Positions 46,658 through 54,140 of a stretch of 64,000 bases of DNA are shown in pieces. The notes beneath the pieces were generated by a model. It searched no databases. It worked only from the letters and a program-made list of their open reading frames with translations, and had not been told where the DNA came from. A program made the translations under genes and the position numbers. Location of the stretch: contig PLXE01000016.1 in the NCBI GenBank assembly GCA_003151335.1, positions 1 through 64,000 on the forward strand, read 5' to 3'. Source of the stretch: Acidobacteriaceae bacterium. GTDB lineage: Bacteria > Acidobacteriota > Terriglobia > Terriglobales > Acidobacteriaceae. Within the stretch, counting starts at the first letter, position 1. Every line of letters begins with the position of its first letter.

Positions 46658-46903
46658 ATGGCCGAACCAAGTTACGAAGAACTCAAAGCCCGAGTCGCGG
46701 AACTGGAAAAGACTCAGGGGCGCAAGCGCGGCAGTCTGGAGTTTAAGGTCAGCGAAAAGGGCGGCATGAGCGTCTATGGCCTGGGACGATTCCCGGTCAC
46801 CCTCTATTACGAGCAATGGGTCCGGTTGCTCGACCAGGTCGAGCAGATTCGCGAGTTTCTGGAAGCCAACAAGGCCGGCATGAAAATGAAGCACGCGGAG
46901 TGA
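46658..46903 (+). CDS. Small conserved-looking protein
   Basis: An 81-residue soluble protein from ATG 46658, with GGGAG 8 bases upstream. The N-terminal 25 residues form a charged helix (SYEELKARVAELEKTQGRKR); the rest, SLEFKVSEKGGMSVYGLGRF and YYEQWVRLLDQVEQIREFLE, is mixed strand and helix. No family is recognised. Last gene before tRNA-Arg. Confidence 0.65.
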   Translation: MAEPSYEELKARVAELEKTQGRKRGSLEFKVSEKGGMSVYGLGRFPVTLYYEQWVRLLDQVEQIREFLEANKAGMKMKHAE

Positions 46904-46984
46904 TGGCTGCGGGACATTGGGATAGTTCCGGCCCGTAAGGCGCACCACGGCTATGATCGTGGCGCGTGTATAATTTTCAGGAGC

Positions 46985-47061
46985 GCGCCCGTAGCTCAGC
47001 TGGATAGAGCGATTGCCTCCGGAGCAATAGGTCGGGAGTTCGAATCTCTCCGGGCGCGCCA
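46985..47061 (+). tRNA. tRNA-Arg (CCG)
   Basis: Complete cloverleaf: acceptor GCGCCCG/CGGGCGC, anticodon loop CTCCGGA (anticodon CCG), T-loop TTCGAAT, encoded CCA. Its 3' part is the left attachment site of the adjacent island. Confidence 0.96.
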
Positions 47062-47062
47062 G
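47015..47062 (+). repeat. attL core (48-bp direct repeat, left)
   Basis: The 3' 47 bases of tRNA-Arg plus one base, identical to 57134-57181. It begins in the anticodon loop region and ends one base after the CCA. Confidence 0.93.
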
Positions 47063-47096
47063 TTTTCAGTAACTTCCCTGTTGCCTCTATTCCCGC

Positions 47097-47121
47097 TGTG
47101 TTCAGAACGTGATCAATTGGC
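47097..47121 (+). repeat. Candidate integrase arm site, left
   Basis: TGTGTTCAGAAC and following 13 bases match 57033-57057 with two differences. One copy near each att core suggests arm-type integrase binding. Confidence 0.5.
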
Positions 47122-47125
47122 AGGG

Positions 47126-48352
47126 TCACTGCACACCCCCAACCGTGGGAAGTGTGGTCAATGCGGCCTGCTCCGGGGCAATGCCGTCGTACATGGTGTC
47201 CACCATCATGTACACCGACTCCGGCAATTCCTTGACGTAGTTCTCCAGCGTGGTATCCGGACGGGTGTGGCGCAGGATGGTCTGCACGTCCTTCACCGTG
47301 CCCATGCGCTCGCCTACCGCCAGCGTGGCATAGGTCCGGCGGAGAATCTGGAAATTCAGTTTGCCAAGCCCCAGCTTGTCACGGATGGGCTCCAGCACTC
47401 GGGCTTCGAAGTTCTCGTAATCCATGAAGCCGCCTTGGCTGTTCGGGAAGATGAAGTCTTGCTCCCGCGGCCACTCGCTCAGAGTTCTCCACTCGAGCAG
47501 TTCGGCGGCGAGCCGTTTTGGCAAGGGAACGCAATTCTCACTGTTCGCAGTCTTCGCCCAGGGGCGCAACTTGGATTTGTATACCGTCTCGGTGACGCGC
47601 AGCGCATAGCGATCGTTTGGCAGCTTTTCGAGACTGTGCCACCGGAAACCGAATAATTCACCCGGCCGGACGGCAGTACCGGAACCAACCTTGACCACCA
47701 ACTTGTCTCGGAGGGTTTGCGCGGCATGGATGACTGCCTGATATTGCAGCCACTCCAACACGGTTTCATCGGGCTTCCGCGTCTTCGGGCGCCGCAACTT
47801 GCGCGCCGGATCTTTCGCCAGAAAATCCTGCTCTACCGCTTCGCCGCATATGGACCTCAGACAGGTGTGACAGTGGAAGACCATTGACCGCGAATAGTCA
47901 CGGGATAATTGATTAAGCCAGCTTTGCAGCTTTACAGAATCCAGGTCCCGCAGCGCTGTCTCGCCAAAGTTAGCCAAGATGGCGCTCACAAAATGGGAGT
48001 TGCTCTTCCGCGTGGTGGAGCTCCAATTCCCCTCGACTGTCGGCAGCCAACGGTTCTCCACGAACCACGTTAGCGATACGCGGTCATCACGGCGAGAGGT
48101 GTGCTCGGCATTGACCGGAGTCAAAATCTTGTTGAGTTCCTGCTGCGCCTCAAACTTGCGCATCTTGCTTTTCTCGCCGACCACGCGGCTGCGATGGTGG
48201 CGCCCTTCCTTGCCGGTCTGTGAATCTTTTACGTACTCATACCAGTGAGCCTTCCAGGTACGAGCGGCAGTCTCTTCGATCCAACCGTCCTGATGGCGTG
48301 CGCGCATACGGTTATTACCTCTACCGCTAATCATATGCTCAGCGCTCGGCAT
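47126..48352 (-). CDS. int: Tyrosine recombinase (phage integrase)
   Basis: A 408-residue site-specific integrase. N-terminal arm- and core-binding parts are followed by the catalytic domain: first Arg in GTAVRPGELFGFRW, second motif QILRRTYATLA with Arg but Asn-Phe-Gln where a His is common, then QTILRHTRPDTTLENYVKEL with His and nucleophile Tyr. It abuts tRNA-Arg at its 3' end and should catalyse integration there. It overlaps the excisionase gene by one base (TAATG). Intact. Confidence 0.92.
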   Translation of the reverse strand: MPSAEHMISGRGNNRMRARHQDGWIEETAARTWKAHWYEYVKDSQTGKEGRHHRSRVVGEKSKMRKFEAQQELNKILTPVNAEHTSRRDDRVSLTWFVENRWLPTVEGNWSSTTRKSNSHFVSAILANFGETALRDLDSVKLQSWLNQLSRDYSRSMVFHCHTCLRSICGEAVEQDFLAKDPARKLRRPKTRKPDETVLEWLQYQAVIHAAQTLRDKLVVKVGSGTAVRPGELFGFRWHSLEKLPNDRYALRVTETVYKSKLRPWAKTANSENCVPLPKRLAAELLEWRTLSEWPREQDFIFPNSQGGFMDYENFEARVLEPIRDKLGLGKLNFQILRRTYATLAVGERMGTVKDVQTILRHTRPDTTLENYVKELPESVYMMVDTMYDGIAPEQAALTTLPTVGGVQ

Positions 48353-48555
48353 TAATCAACCGCCTTCTGAAGATGCGCGTTGATAAATTCCTGCACGTCT
48401 TCCGGTCGGAACCGCAGCACGGCCCGCTTGCCACCCAGCCGCACAACGGGCAGCCGCGGCTCGCGCCGGGTGGCGTGATCCCTCACCCACGCCCGGGAGA
48501 CGTGGAGCGCCTCCGCGACCTGCTCATCCGACCACAGTGGTTCTGGTACTGCCAT
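48352..48555 (-). CDS. xis: Excisionase-like helix-turn-helix protein
   Basis: A 67-residue MerR/Xis-type winged helix: LWSDEQVAEALHVSRAWVRD followed by GGKRAVLRFRPEDVQEFINA. It sits directly upstream of int in a coupled pair, the usual place of a recombination directionality factor. Sixty bases upstream is a perfect palindrome with repeated CTATAACGG half-sites. Confidence 0.82.
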   Translation of the reverse strand: MAVPEPLWSDEQVAEALHVSRAWVRDHATRREPRLPVVRLGGKRAVLRFRPEDVQEFINAHLQKAVD

Positions 48556-48598
48556 GCCTGAGACCGTAGCACCCCAGGCCGGAAGCTGTACGGGATGA

Positions 48599-48660
48599 AA
48601 AATCGGGGAATTTCTATAACGGGTACCCGTTATAACAAATCGGAGGAATTTCTATAACGG
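48599..48660 (-). promoter_or_regulatory. Operator-like repeats upstream of xis-int
   Basis: A perfect 20-bp palindrome (TATAACGGGTACCCGTTATA, 48615-48634) overlaps the first of two direct repeats of GGAATTTCTATAACGG, giving three CTATAACGG half-sites. The site lies between xis and the NUMOD3-like gene on their shared strand, so it could control xis-int. No repressor gene is evident nearby. Confidence 0.6.
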
Positions 48661-49530
48661 TTTCAGCGGGCCGCGCGACCATACGCCCGGAGTCACCCGC
48701 CGGTAATGCTTGTGATACTGAGCGACAACACCAACCTCGTAGTGCTCGCGCTCGGATACGAGCCGCCGCGCAGTGACAATCAAATGACGGTCCAGCTTGC
48801 GATCCACTGGAATCTCTCTCTCTACCTGGGTGCCAATCTGGAAATACCTCTTTTCCTCTTCGGCGTCAGGGGGACGGCCCACGCCCCGCTTCGGCTGTTT
48901 CGCAGTGCGGTGATTGGCCCACATGCTCTTAATATCCGCTTGCCGCTCGGGAGTCCATGCCCGCTTCCCACTCTTCCGTAACCGCTCGCGCACTTCGGGC
49001 CGCGCCAGCGTCCGGCGAATCTTGTTTTTCCTTCGCGCCTTCTGTTTCGGCGTGAGGTTTTCCCATGCCCGATGGACATTTTCGCCCTTGCGCTTTTGGA
49101 TTTCTGGAACGCGCAAGGCCCGCGTGCAATTTTCGATTCTCTGCTTGCGCTGTTCGGGAGTGAGTTTCGCCCAGGTTCGCCGCTGGCGCTCGCTGATAGC
49201 CTTGCCCACTTCGGGCTTGGCGAATGTTCGCCGTTGTCCCTTTGTCCTGCGCTCGCGCACCTTTTGATCCGTCCAACTCTGTTTCGTGGCTTCGCTTCTG
49301 CTCTGGAGCAGTTTCGGATCGGTTAGCCGTTTTTTCATGGACTCACTGATTCGCTTTCGCAGTCGCGGATCGGTCATGCGCTTCTTCATTGCTAGGCTGG
49401 CGCGCTCGCGCACTTTGGGATTGGCGAAGTGCCTTTTCATGGCCGCACTCTTACGCTTGCGCTTTTCGGGATCGGCCCAACTCCGTTTCGCCGCTTCGCT
49501 TCTGCGCTGACTTTCCTCGGGACTGCTCAT
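48652..49530 (-). CDS. NUMOD3-like tandem-repeat protein
   Basis: A 292-residue highly basic protein. ATG 49530 overlaps the stop of the upstream 47-residue gene (ATGA). Residues about 5-190 contain nine to ten units of 17-22 residues with the pattern S-x2-(A/M)-(K/R)-x2-(W/F/M)-x-(D/N)-P-x-(L/V)-R-x-R, such as SEAAKRSWADPEKRKR and SLAMKKRMTDPRLRKR. These resemble NUMOD3 DNA-binding modules of homing nucleases, but no nuclease domain is present. The C-terminal 100 residues have no recognised domain. It may be a DNA-binding protein of the island. Confidence 0.7.
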   Translation of the reverse strand: MSSPEESQRRSEAAKRSWADPEKRKRKSAAMKRHFANPKVRERASLAMKKRMTDPRLRKRISESMKKRLTDPKLLQSRSEATKQSWTDQKVRERRTKGQRRTFAKPEVGKAISERQRRTWAKLTPEQRKQRIENCTRALRVPEIQKRKGENVHRAWENLTPKQKARRKNKIRRTLARPEVRERLRKSGKRAWTPERQADIKSMWANHRTAKQPKRGVGRPPDAEEEKRYFQIGTQVEREIPVDRKLDRHLIVTARRLVSEREHYEVGVVAQYHKHYRRVTPGVWSRGPLKPL

Positions 49531-49670
49531 GGTTTCTTCTTCCCCCATCGCACTTCGGCGGCATGCTTGGCGATGGCTTTTCTCTGCTCCGGTGTGAGTT
49601 TCTTCATGCGAGCGGCCACGCTGCGCTTGCCCAGGCTCACGGCCGCAGCATTTTTCTTTTTGCTGGTCAT
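49527..49670 (-). CDS. 47-residue basic protein
   Basis: A small ORF (MTSKKKNAAAVSLGKRSVAA and on, ending RWGKKKP) whose stop overlaps the NUMOD3-like start by 4 bp. It includes LTPEQRKAIAKHAAEVRWGK, a motif close to the repeat units in the downstream protein (TPEQRK also occurs there). It may be a split-off repeat or a DNA-binding peptide. It is too short for most gene callers. Confidence 0.6.
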   Translation of the reverse strand: MTSKKKNAAAVSLGKRSVAARMKKLTPEQRKAIAKHAAEVRWGKKKP

Positions 49671-49738
49671 GTCAGAACAATATCATGCTCAGCGGTGAGA
49701 AAAAAGAGATAGAATCATCGCTGGAGGGGGTGCGCTAA

Positions 49739-50428
49739 ATGCCTCTGTCGGAACCTCAAATGCTGGTCGAGTTGAATGAGCAAGATCTCGTTGCGCGGTT
49801 GAAAAACTTCGAGGATCACTTCGTTGAGAGGAAAACCGTCAAAGATGAGAAGGACTGGCTGAAAACGGCAGTGGCTTTCGCTAACTCCGCGCCTGTCGGA
49901 GTCCCCTGTGTCCTCTACATTGGAGTGAGAAATAACGGAGAGATTGAAACCCCACAGGTGAACCTCGATGAGGTGCAGAAGAAATTCAATGTGAAATTGA
50001 AGAAAGCCTTTCCCCCAATCCCCTATATACCGAAAATCATCAATGAGGCCGGACGGCAGGCCCTAGCGGTCATCGTCGTCGGGAGTGCGTTGCGTCCCCA
50101 CTTTGCCGGTCCCTCTTACGTGCGAAAGGGTTCCGAATCACTCCCTGCATCTGAAGAACAGTTTGATGAATTGATTGCGAGTCGGAACAGCAAGGTTAGG
50201 ACGATTCTCTCGTTTAAAGGAAAGCCGGTAAAAGTCATTAATCGATACCATCGTGCCCAAGGAATAGACGAGACCCACTGGAACAAGAATCCGGTTGTTG
50301 TGTTCTGCAATGAATGGTGGGTAAAGCTGCAGGACCCCGGCGGGGCTCTGTTCACTTTCCCACTTAGCGACATAACCCTAAGCTTTGATGATGGAATTAA
50401 GAGTCTTCTGCTCTACGTAGAGCGCTGA
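49739..50428 (+). CDS. Schlafen/AlbA_2-domain protein
   Basis: A 229-residue protein. FVERKTVKDEKDWLKTAVAF followed by ANSAPVGVPCVLYIGVRNNG is the AlbA_2 (divergent AAA-4) core, a putative nucleic-acid-binding or ATP-binding fold of Schlafen-like proteins. The C-terminal half (about 130-229) lacks the common helix-turn-helix and is unassigned. AlbA_2 proteins on mobile elements are often linked with defence or regulation. That is not shown here. Divergent from the NUMOD3-like gene. Confidence 0.8.
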   Translation: MPLSEPQMLVELNEQDLVARLKNFEDHFVERKTVKDEKDWLKTAVAFANSAPVGVPCVLYIGVRNNGEIETPQVNLDEVQKKFNVKLKKAFPPIPYIPKIINEAGRQALAVIVVGSALRPHFAGPSYVRKGSESLPASEEQFDELIASRNSKVRTILSFKGKPVKVINRYHRAQGIDETHWNKNPVVVFCNEWWVKLQDPGGALFTFPLSDITLSFDDGIKSLLLYVER

Positions 50429-50434
50429 AGCGAG

Positions 50435-50692
50435 ATGGCGGCCCGCAAAACGGCGCCGCAAGCTGGGCGCGATGATCTTCAGGATGTTCGGCTTTTGAGA
50501 AGCAGTTTAGGAGTCCGGTTCCCAGACTCGCTCATCCCCGACAAACTAGTGTTTGTCCAGCCCGGGGCGCGCATAGTCCTTCGGCAGCACACCCTTGAGC
50601 GCGGAATTGTCCCACTCGATTGCTTAGAGCACTTCGGAGGGAAATTCCCTAGAACAATAACGCAAACGCTTGCACACGAAGTCCCAAATTAA
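50435..50692 (+). CDS. Possible small protein
   Basis: An 85-residue ORF starting 6 bp after the AlbA_2 gene. No recognisable domain and a weak ribosome-binding site. It stops 20 bases before a sigma-54 promoter. It could be cotranscribed with the AlbA_2 gene or be spurious. Confidence 0.3.
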   Translation: MAARKTAPQAGRDDLQDVRLLRSSLGVRFPDSLIPDKLVFVQPGARIVLRQHTLERGIVPLDCLEHFGGKFPRTITQTLAHEVPN

Positions 50693-50711
50693 CGGATCTA
50701 CAAGGCTTTAC

Positions 50712-50731
50712 GATGGCAATTGAATTGCACT
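50712..50731 (+). promoter_or_regulatory. Sigma-54 promoter for PEP-CTERM gene 1
   Basis: TGGCAA, five bases, TTGC: the -24 GG and -12 GC doublets are at correct spacing. The start codon is about 77 bases downstream. Confidence 0.7.
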
Positions 50732-50807
50732 GTAACCAGTGGATTTTGTCACTTTGGGACTACACAGTGGTAGTTTTTCCAATTTGAACTACAGGAGGTT
50801 TCACCCC

Positions 50808-51479
50808 TTGAAAATTCGCATCGCTACTCTGTCACTCACAATTCTGTGTCTCGCGTTGAGCGTTCCCGCCTTCGCGGGCTACAGCAACGGTCCGACACTT
50901 GGCACCCTCAATGCGTATTTTATCGACGGCCCTAACGGTCCATTTGGCCAAACCATTTCCGACGGGTTTATCGAAGTTGGGACCGGCAACGCCATTAGCT
51001 ATTCCTTCGCTGAGTGGGTACTCGCCGGTGACACGCCGACGGGCGTTGACTGGTCGCTGGGCAGCACGTCGTTCGGCAACAACCTTGGCTTCGGACATAC
51101 TTTCATCGACAGCACCAACTCCAGCGTGTTCTGCCTTAACGGCCAGGGTAGCTGCGGTGGAGGCTTCGGTTACGACGTTTACATCGTCACTGGGACCCTC
51201 AACGGCGCCTCTTTGGCAGACCTCGGCCAGTACTATTTCACCCTAACGAATGCCACTGACAACCGCGGCGACGGGTTTAACGGGTGGGACGTAAACGAAG
51301 GTCCCGCGACTTGCTACTTCCAGAATGCTAGCGGGAGCGGCGGGTGTCCGACAACCGAATCGGAATCGTTCACGATCAACACCGGCGGCGGAACGACTCC
51401 GGAGCCTAGCAGCATCATGCTGTTCGGTTCTGGCATCCTCGGCCTCGCTGGTGTATTGCGTCGCAAGCTGACCCGCTAA
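50808..51479 (+). CDS. PEP-CTERM sorted secreted protein 1
   Basis: A 223-residue exported protein. TTG 50808 is chosen because AGGAGG lies 8-9 bases upstream and a signal peptide (KIRIATLSLTILCLALSVPA FAG split at residue 22) follows at once. The C-terminus is a textbook PEP-CTERM tail: TPEPSSIMLFGSGILGLAGV, then RRKLTR. An exosortase would cleave near PEP and anchor or release it. The middle is Gly/Asn/Ser-rich beta sequence with two Cys pairs. Expression is likely sigma-54 dependent. No exosortase gene is in the window. Confidence 0.9.
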   Translation: MKIRIATLSLTILCLALSVPAFAGYSNGPTLGTLNAYFIDGPNGPFGQTISDGFIEVGTGNAISYSFAEWVLAGDTPTGVDWSLGSTSFGNNLGFGHTFIDSTNSSVFCLNGQGSCGGGFGYDVYIVTGTLNGASLADLGQYYFTLTNATDNRGDGFNGWDVNEGPATCYFQNASGSGGCPTTESESFTINTGGGTTPEPSSIMLFGSGILGLAGVLRRKLTR

Positions 51480-51512
51480 TTAATCCCGACCCTTCCCCCA
51501 GGTCTTATCGGA

Positions 51513-51539
51513 AGCCGGAGCTCAGTGCTCCGGCTTTTT
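51513..51539 (+). terminator. Rho-independent terminator of PEP-CTERM gene 1
   Basis: Stem AGCCGGAGC/GCTCCGGCT with a 5-base loop and T-run, about 35 bases after the stop. Confidence 0.88.
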
Positions 51540-51854
51540 GGCATCTTACGCTGTTCGCGCCGACGTTCAAGGCCCGAGAAATTCAAACTGAGACACTACC
51601 TGATTTTCCGGCTGTTCGGGCTCTAAAAACTGACGTTTTGTCAGTCGGCCGGGCGCTAAAACGGAAATTCCGACTGTAACCCGCTTCCCATACATCGCAA
51701 CACTTTTCTCTCTCGTAGCAATGTCACCTCTAAGCTCATGAATGCATTACACAGAGATTGGCATTTAAATTGCACTTGAGGTAACGGATCATTTCCAGAC
51801 CCGCTGGGACCAAATTCGAAATCCCGGCTTCGATCCTTGGAGGTTTTGGACGAC
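51540..51854. other. Spacer with second sigma-54 promoter
   Basis: About 315 bases between the terminator of PEP-CTERM gene 1 and gene 2. It holds the promoter at 51758-51775 and no gene. The first 200 bases are of unknown role. Confidence 0.55.
51758..51775 (+). promoter_or_regulatory. Sigma-54 promoter for PEP-CTERM gene 2
   Basis: TTGGCAT, five bases, TTGCAC: correct GG/GC doublet spacing and close to the full consensus. It is about 80 bases before the ATG at 51855, matching the distance in gene 1. Confidence 0.75.
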
Positions 51855-52490
51855 ATGAAACGCCTTGCGCTATTACTCCTCGTCGGCCTATGCGCCACGG
51901 CAGCATACGCCGGAACAGTTTGGGACTACTCGCCCATTAACACCGACGCTGTTTGTTGTTGGCAAAATCAGACGGCGATGCAGAATTTTGCCGACAACTT
52001 CACACTGTCGGTGAACACGACCATAACCGGCTTCAACCTCTTCACGGGCAATTTCCCACCGAGCGGCACCTATAACGTCCACCTGTACGCCGACAGCGGT
52101 GGCGTTCCCGGCGCCCTCCTCGATTCGCAGAACGTCAGCGCGTCGAGCTTCACGTTCTATGGGAACCTCGGTGGAAACGACATTTACGAGGCCGTGTTGC
52201 CCCTTGCGCCAATTGATCTGCTGGCGGGAGTGCAATACTGGATTGGCGCCTCTGGCAACGGCTTCGAGGCGGGGCAGCTCAGCCTCCAGGGGCCAGGAGA
52301 CCCAGGCGACGGGCAAATGGCACAGTTTTCTGGCTCGACCTTCCAGTTTATGACTCAGGTAGGGGACCAGAGCTATCAGCTGATCGGCAACCCCACGGGC
52401 GGCACCACGCCGGAACCCGGCACGATGGTCCTGCTCGGCACAGGTCTCCTCGGTGCGCTTGGAGTGATGCGCCGCAAGATGAATATGTAG
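51855..52490 (+). CDS. PEP-CTERM sorted secreted protein 2
   Basis: A 211-residue exported protein. ATG 51855 follows GGAGG and begins a signal peptide (MKRLALLLLVGLCATAAYAG). The C-terminus TPEPGTMVLLGTGLLGALGV followed by MRRKMNM is a PEP-CTERM sorting signal. The middle (VNTTITGFNLFTGNFPPSGT, YNVHLYADSGGVPGALLDSQ) has the strand pattern of a jelly-roll adhesion-type domain. A hairpin terminator follows 40 bases downstream. Its relation to gene 1 is a shared sorting signal and promoter type, not sequence homology over the body. Confidence 0.9.
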   Translation: MKRLALLLLVGLCATAAYAGTVWDYSPINTDAVCCWQNQTAMQNFADNFTLSVNTTITGFNLFTGNFPPSGTYNVHLYADSGGVPGALLDSQNVSASSFTFYGNLGGNDIYEAVLPLAPIDLLAGVQYWIGASGNGFEAGQLSLQGPGDPGDGQMAQFSGSTFQFMTQVGDQSYQLIGNPTGGTTPEPGTMVLLGTGLLGALGVMRRKMNM

Positions 52491-52530
52491 GTCCTACCCT
52501 CCTCCGTGGTTCAGCGGTAGAGTTTCAATG

Positions 52531-52557
52531 GCCGGGGCGAAAGCGCTCCGGCTTTCT
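52531..52557 (+). terminator. Terminator of PEP-CTERM gene 2
   Basis: Stem GCCGGGGCG/CGCTCCGGC with loop AAAG, followed by TTTCTT. Confidence 0.8.
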
Positions 52558-52802
52558 TGTGTGCGCCGGGCATGACCGACAGCTTGTCACAGCTCACGTG
52601 CCCAGCGTCTTGGTTATGGTGACATCCCCACCCTCCATGACGTTCGTGTATGGTTCCTCAGATGCTTCGCCTGACAGCAGATAGCTTGTGAAAAGTCCCC
52701 ATATCACAAGTGATCGAAACCGAGGAGGTTCTCAACGGCGGGGATCATCGATTCAGAGCGCGAGCAGGGAGCAGCAATTGCTGAATTTTCAGGGAGACTT
52801 AT
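52558..52802. other. Spacer between converging cargo and capsid module
   Basis: No gene. It contains repeat copy 1 (52688) and otherwise no recognised signal. Confidence 0.5.
52688..52721 (+). repeat. GTGAAA-CCCCATATC repeat, copy 1
   Basis: About 33 bases matching 62838-62869 and 63863-63894 (GTGAAATCCCCATATC-type core followed by a CAAGTAATC-type block). This copy has two extra bases before the CCCC. Confidence 0.65.
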
Positions 52803-53486
52803 TCAGTTTGGCCGGGCTTGCTGATAGTCGAAGAAGCCCATAGCCTTGCGCGCTTCAGGGATTCGCGCCCGAATTGCCGCTTCCCATTCATTCAACCAGC
52901 GCACGCCTTCCGCATTCGGCCCCGAGCAAGGTCCTTCTAGCACTTCGCGCCCTTCCGGTAATACCTCGGTTTGCTCGTAATCGGCCGCAGTGAGCACCCG
53001 CAATTCATGCGGAGTCAGCAGATTGTGCCTTTGCAAAAATGCAGCCTGGCTCTCGAAAACAGGTCTGTCGGACGCATCGAAGCCCGCCCACTGCACCGGC
53101 AGCCCGAGTTCATAGGACGGAACGTAGGCCATAACCATCCATGCAGGGCAGCCCGAGCCGGAGATAAACTTGCGCTGCTCGGGAAGCCTAGCGTCGTAAT
53201 AACAGCCCTGAAAATTTCCCATCGGTTGGCGTGGCGCTTCGCACCTCCACCACGCGCTTGGCCGGGTGCCCGGGTGATCTTTCACCCACCCGCCCAACAC
53301 TTCGCCGCGCGCCCGGTCCCACACTTCGCGCAGTGCTTCGCCGTCGCCCGCTTCCAGCAGCAAAACCTCGAGGTGTGTTTCTGAATCACCGTCGGGAATT
53401 GGAAGATCATTCAGGAAGGCCCACACTGCATCGCTGATTTCCAGCTTGGGCCGCGTGGCGAGTATCCGGCGCCTTGCATGAGCCAT
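52803..53486 (-). CDS. Phage-associated hypothetical protein
   Basis: A 227-residue soluble protein with AWWRCEAPRQPMGNFQGCYY, SGSGCPAWMVMAYVPSYELG and VFESQAAFLQRHNLLTPHEL. This layout recurs beside small-terminase genes in many prophage-like elements, from memory, but its function is not known to me. It is the last gene of the minus-strand capsid module, 3 bp after the small-terminase gene, so it is probably cotranscribed. Confidence 0.75.
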   Translation of the reverse strand: MAHARRRILATRPKLEISDAVWAFLNDLPIPDGDSETHLEVLLLEAGDGEALREVWDRARGEVLGGWVKDHPGTRPSAWWRCEAPRQPMGNFQGCYYDARLPEQRKFISGSGCPAWMVMAYVPSYELGLPVQWAGFDASDRPVFESQAAFLQRHNLLTPHELRVLTAADYEQTEVLPEGREVLEGPCSGPNAEGVRWLNEWEAAIRARIPEARKAMGFFDYQQARPN

Positions 53487-53489
53487 CGC

Positions 53490-53843
53490 CTAACCTGCCT
53501 TCCGATAAACCGGCAACATTGGCGCGCGTGGCGACTCGGGCGCTTTCACGTCCAAGCCAATTTCGCGCAGCGCAGCGATGAATTGCTTGCGGGCTTGCTG
53601 CTCGACTGCGATCCCAGGGTGTGGTTTGACGTTGCCGCGGTCAGTGAAATACGGCCCGCTGGCGCTTACCGCTTCGCGCGCTTCGAGCGCACGATCCCAA
53701 CTTTCGCAACCGATCTGTAACAAGCGGAGGTGGTGCGCTTCCAACTCGTATTGCCTGACCACAATTCGCCAAAATGCCTTGCTCGCGTCGCCCAGGTGGG
53801 CCGGAGGCTTGGGAATGCCCCGCGATTTTCTGCTAGATTGCAA
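53490..53843 (-). CDS. terS: Phage terminase small subunit, P27 family
   Basis: A 117-residue protein with the P27 frame: PAHLGDASKAFWRIVVRQYE, LLQIGCESWDRALEAREAVS, and the C-terminal HPGIAVEQQARKQFIAALRE followed by IGLD. P27 proteins recognise phage DNA for packaging together with a large subunit. No large subunit is in the element, so a helper phage would have to supply it if packaging occurs. A roughly 300-bp gap without a gene separates it from the protease. Confidence 0.88.
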   Translation of the reverse strand: MQSSRKSRGIPKPPAHLGDASKAFWRIVVRQYELEAHHLRLLQIGCESWDRALEAREAVSASGPYFTDRGNVKPHPGIAVEQQARKQFIAALREIGLDVKAPESPRAPMLPVYRKAG

Positions 53844-54140
53844 GCTCTCAACCCCCGTGTTTTAGAATCCGTTCCCTCAAAAACCTCGAAGAAGGCTGCG
53901 GCGTGGTCACGATTGAAATAAGCCCCAACTTCTAACCGGCCCCCTGCCAACAACTTACAGCCATTCAAAGCGTCGTGCCTGTCTCACTCAAGCCCGACGC
54001 CATGCTTTGTGAAGCCGCAAGCGGACCGCACAAACCTGATTGCATTCGCACCAGGATCGGCAGCGTGGTCCTGGTTTGGCCCGCTGCCGATGCTGGCGCT
54101 CGACTGAGGGGAACTCCGAGAAAGCCTCAGTCAACTTCGC
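53844..54140. other. Gap inside capsid module
   Basis: About 300 bases without a recognisable gene on either strand between the protease and terS. A lost connector or HNH gene could have been here; nothing recognisable remains. Confidence 0.4.

Noticed and set aside
52503-52530. tRNA-like D-arm (GTGGTTCAGCGGTAGAG) after PEP-CTERM gene 2
   Set aside because: No anticodon or T-arm follows; the next bases form a terminator hairpin. Most likely chance.
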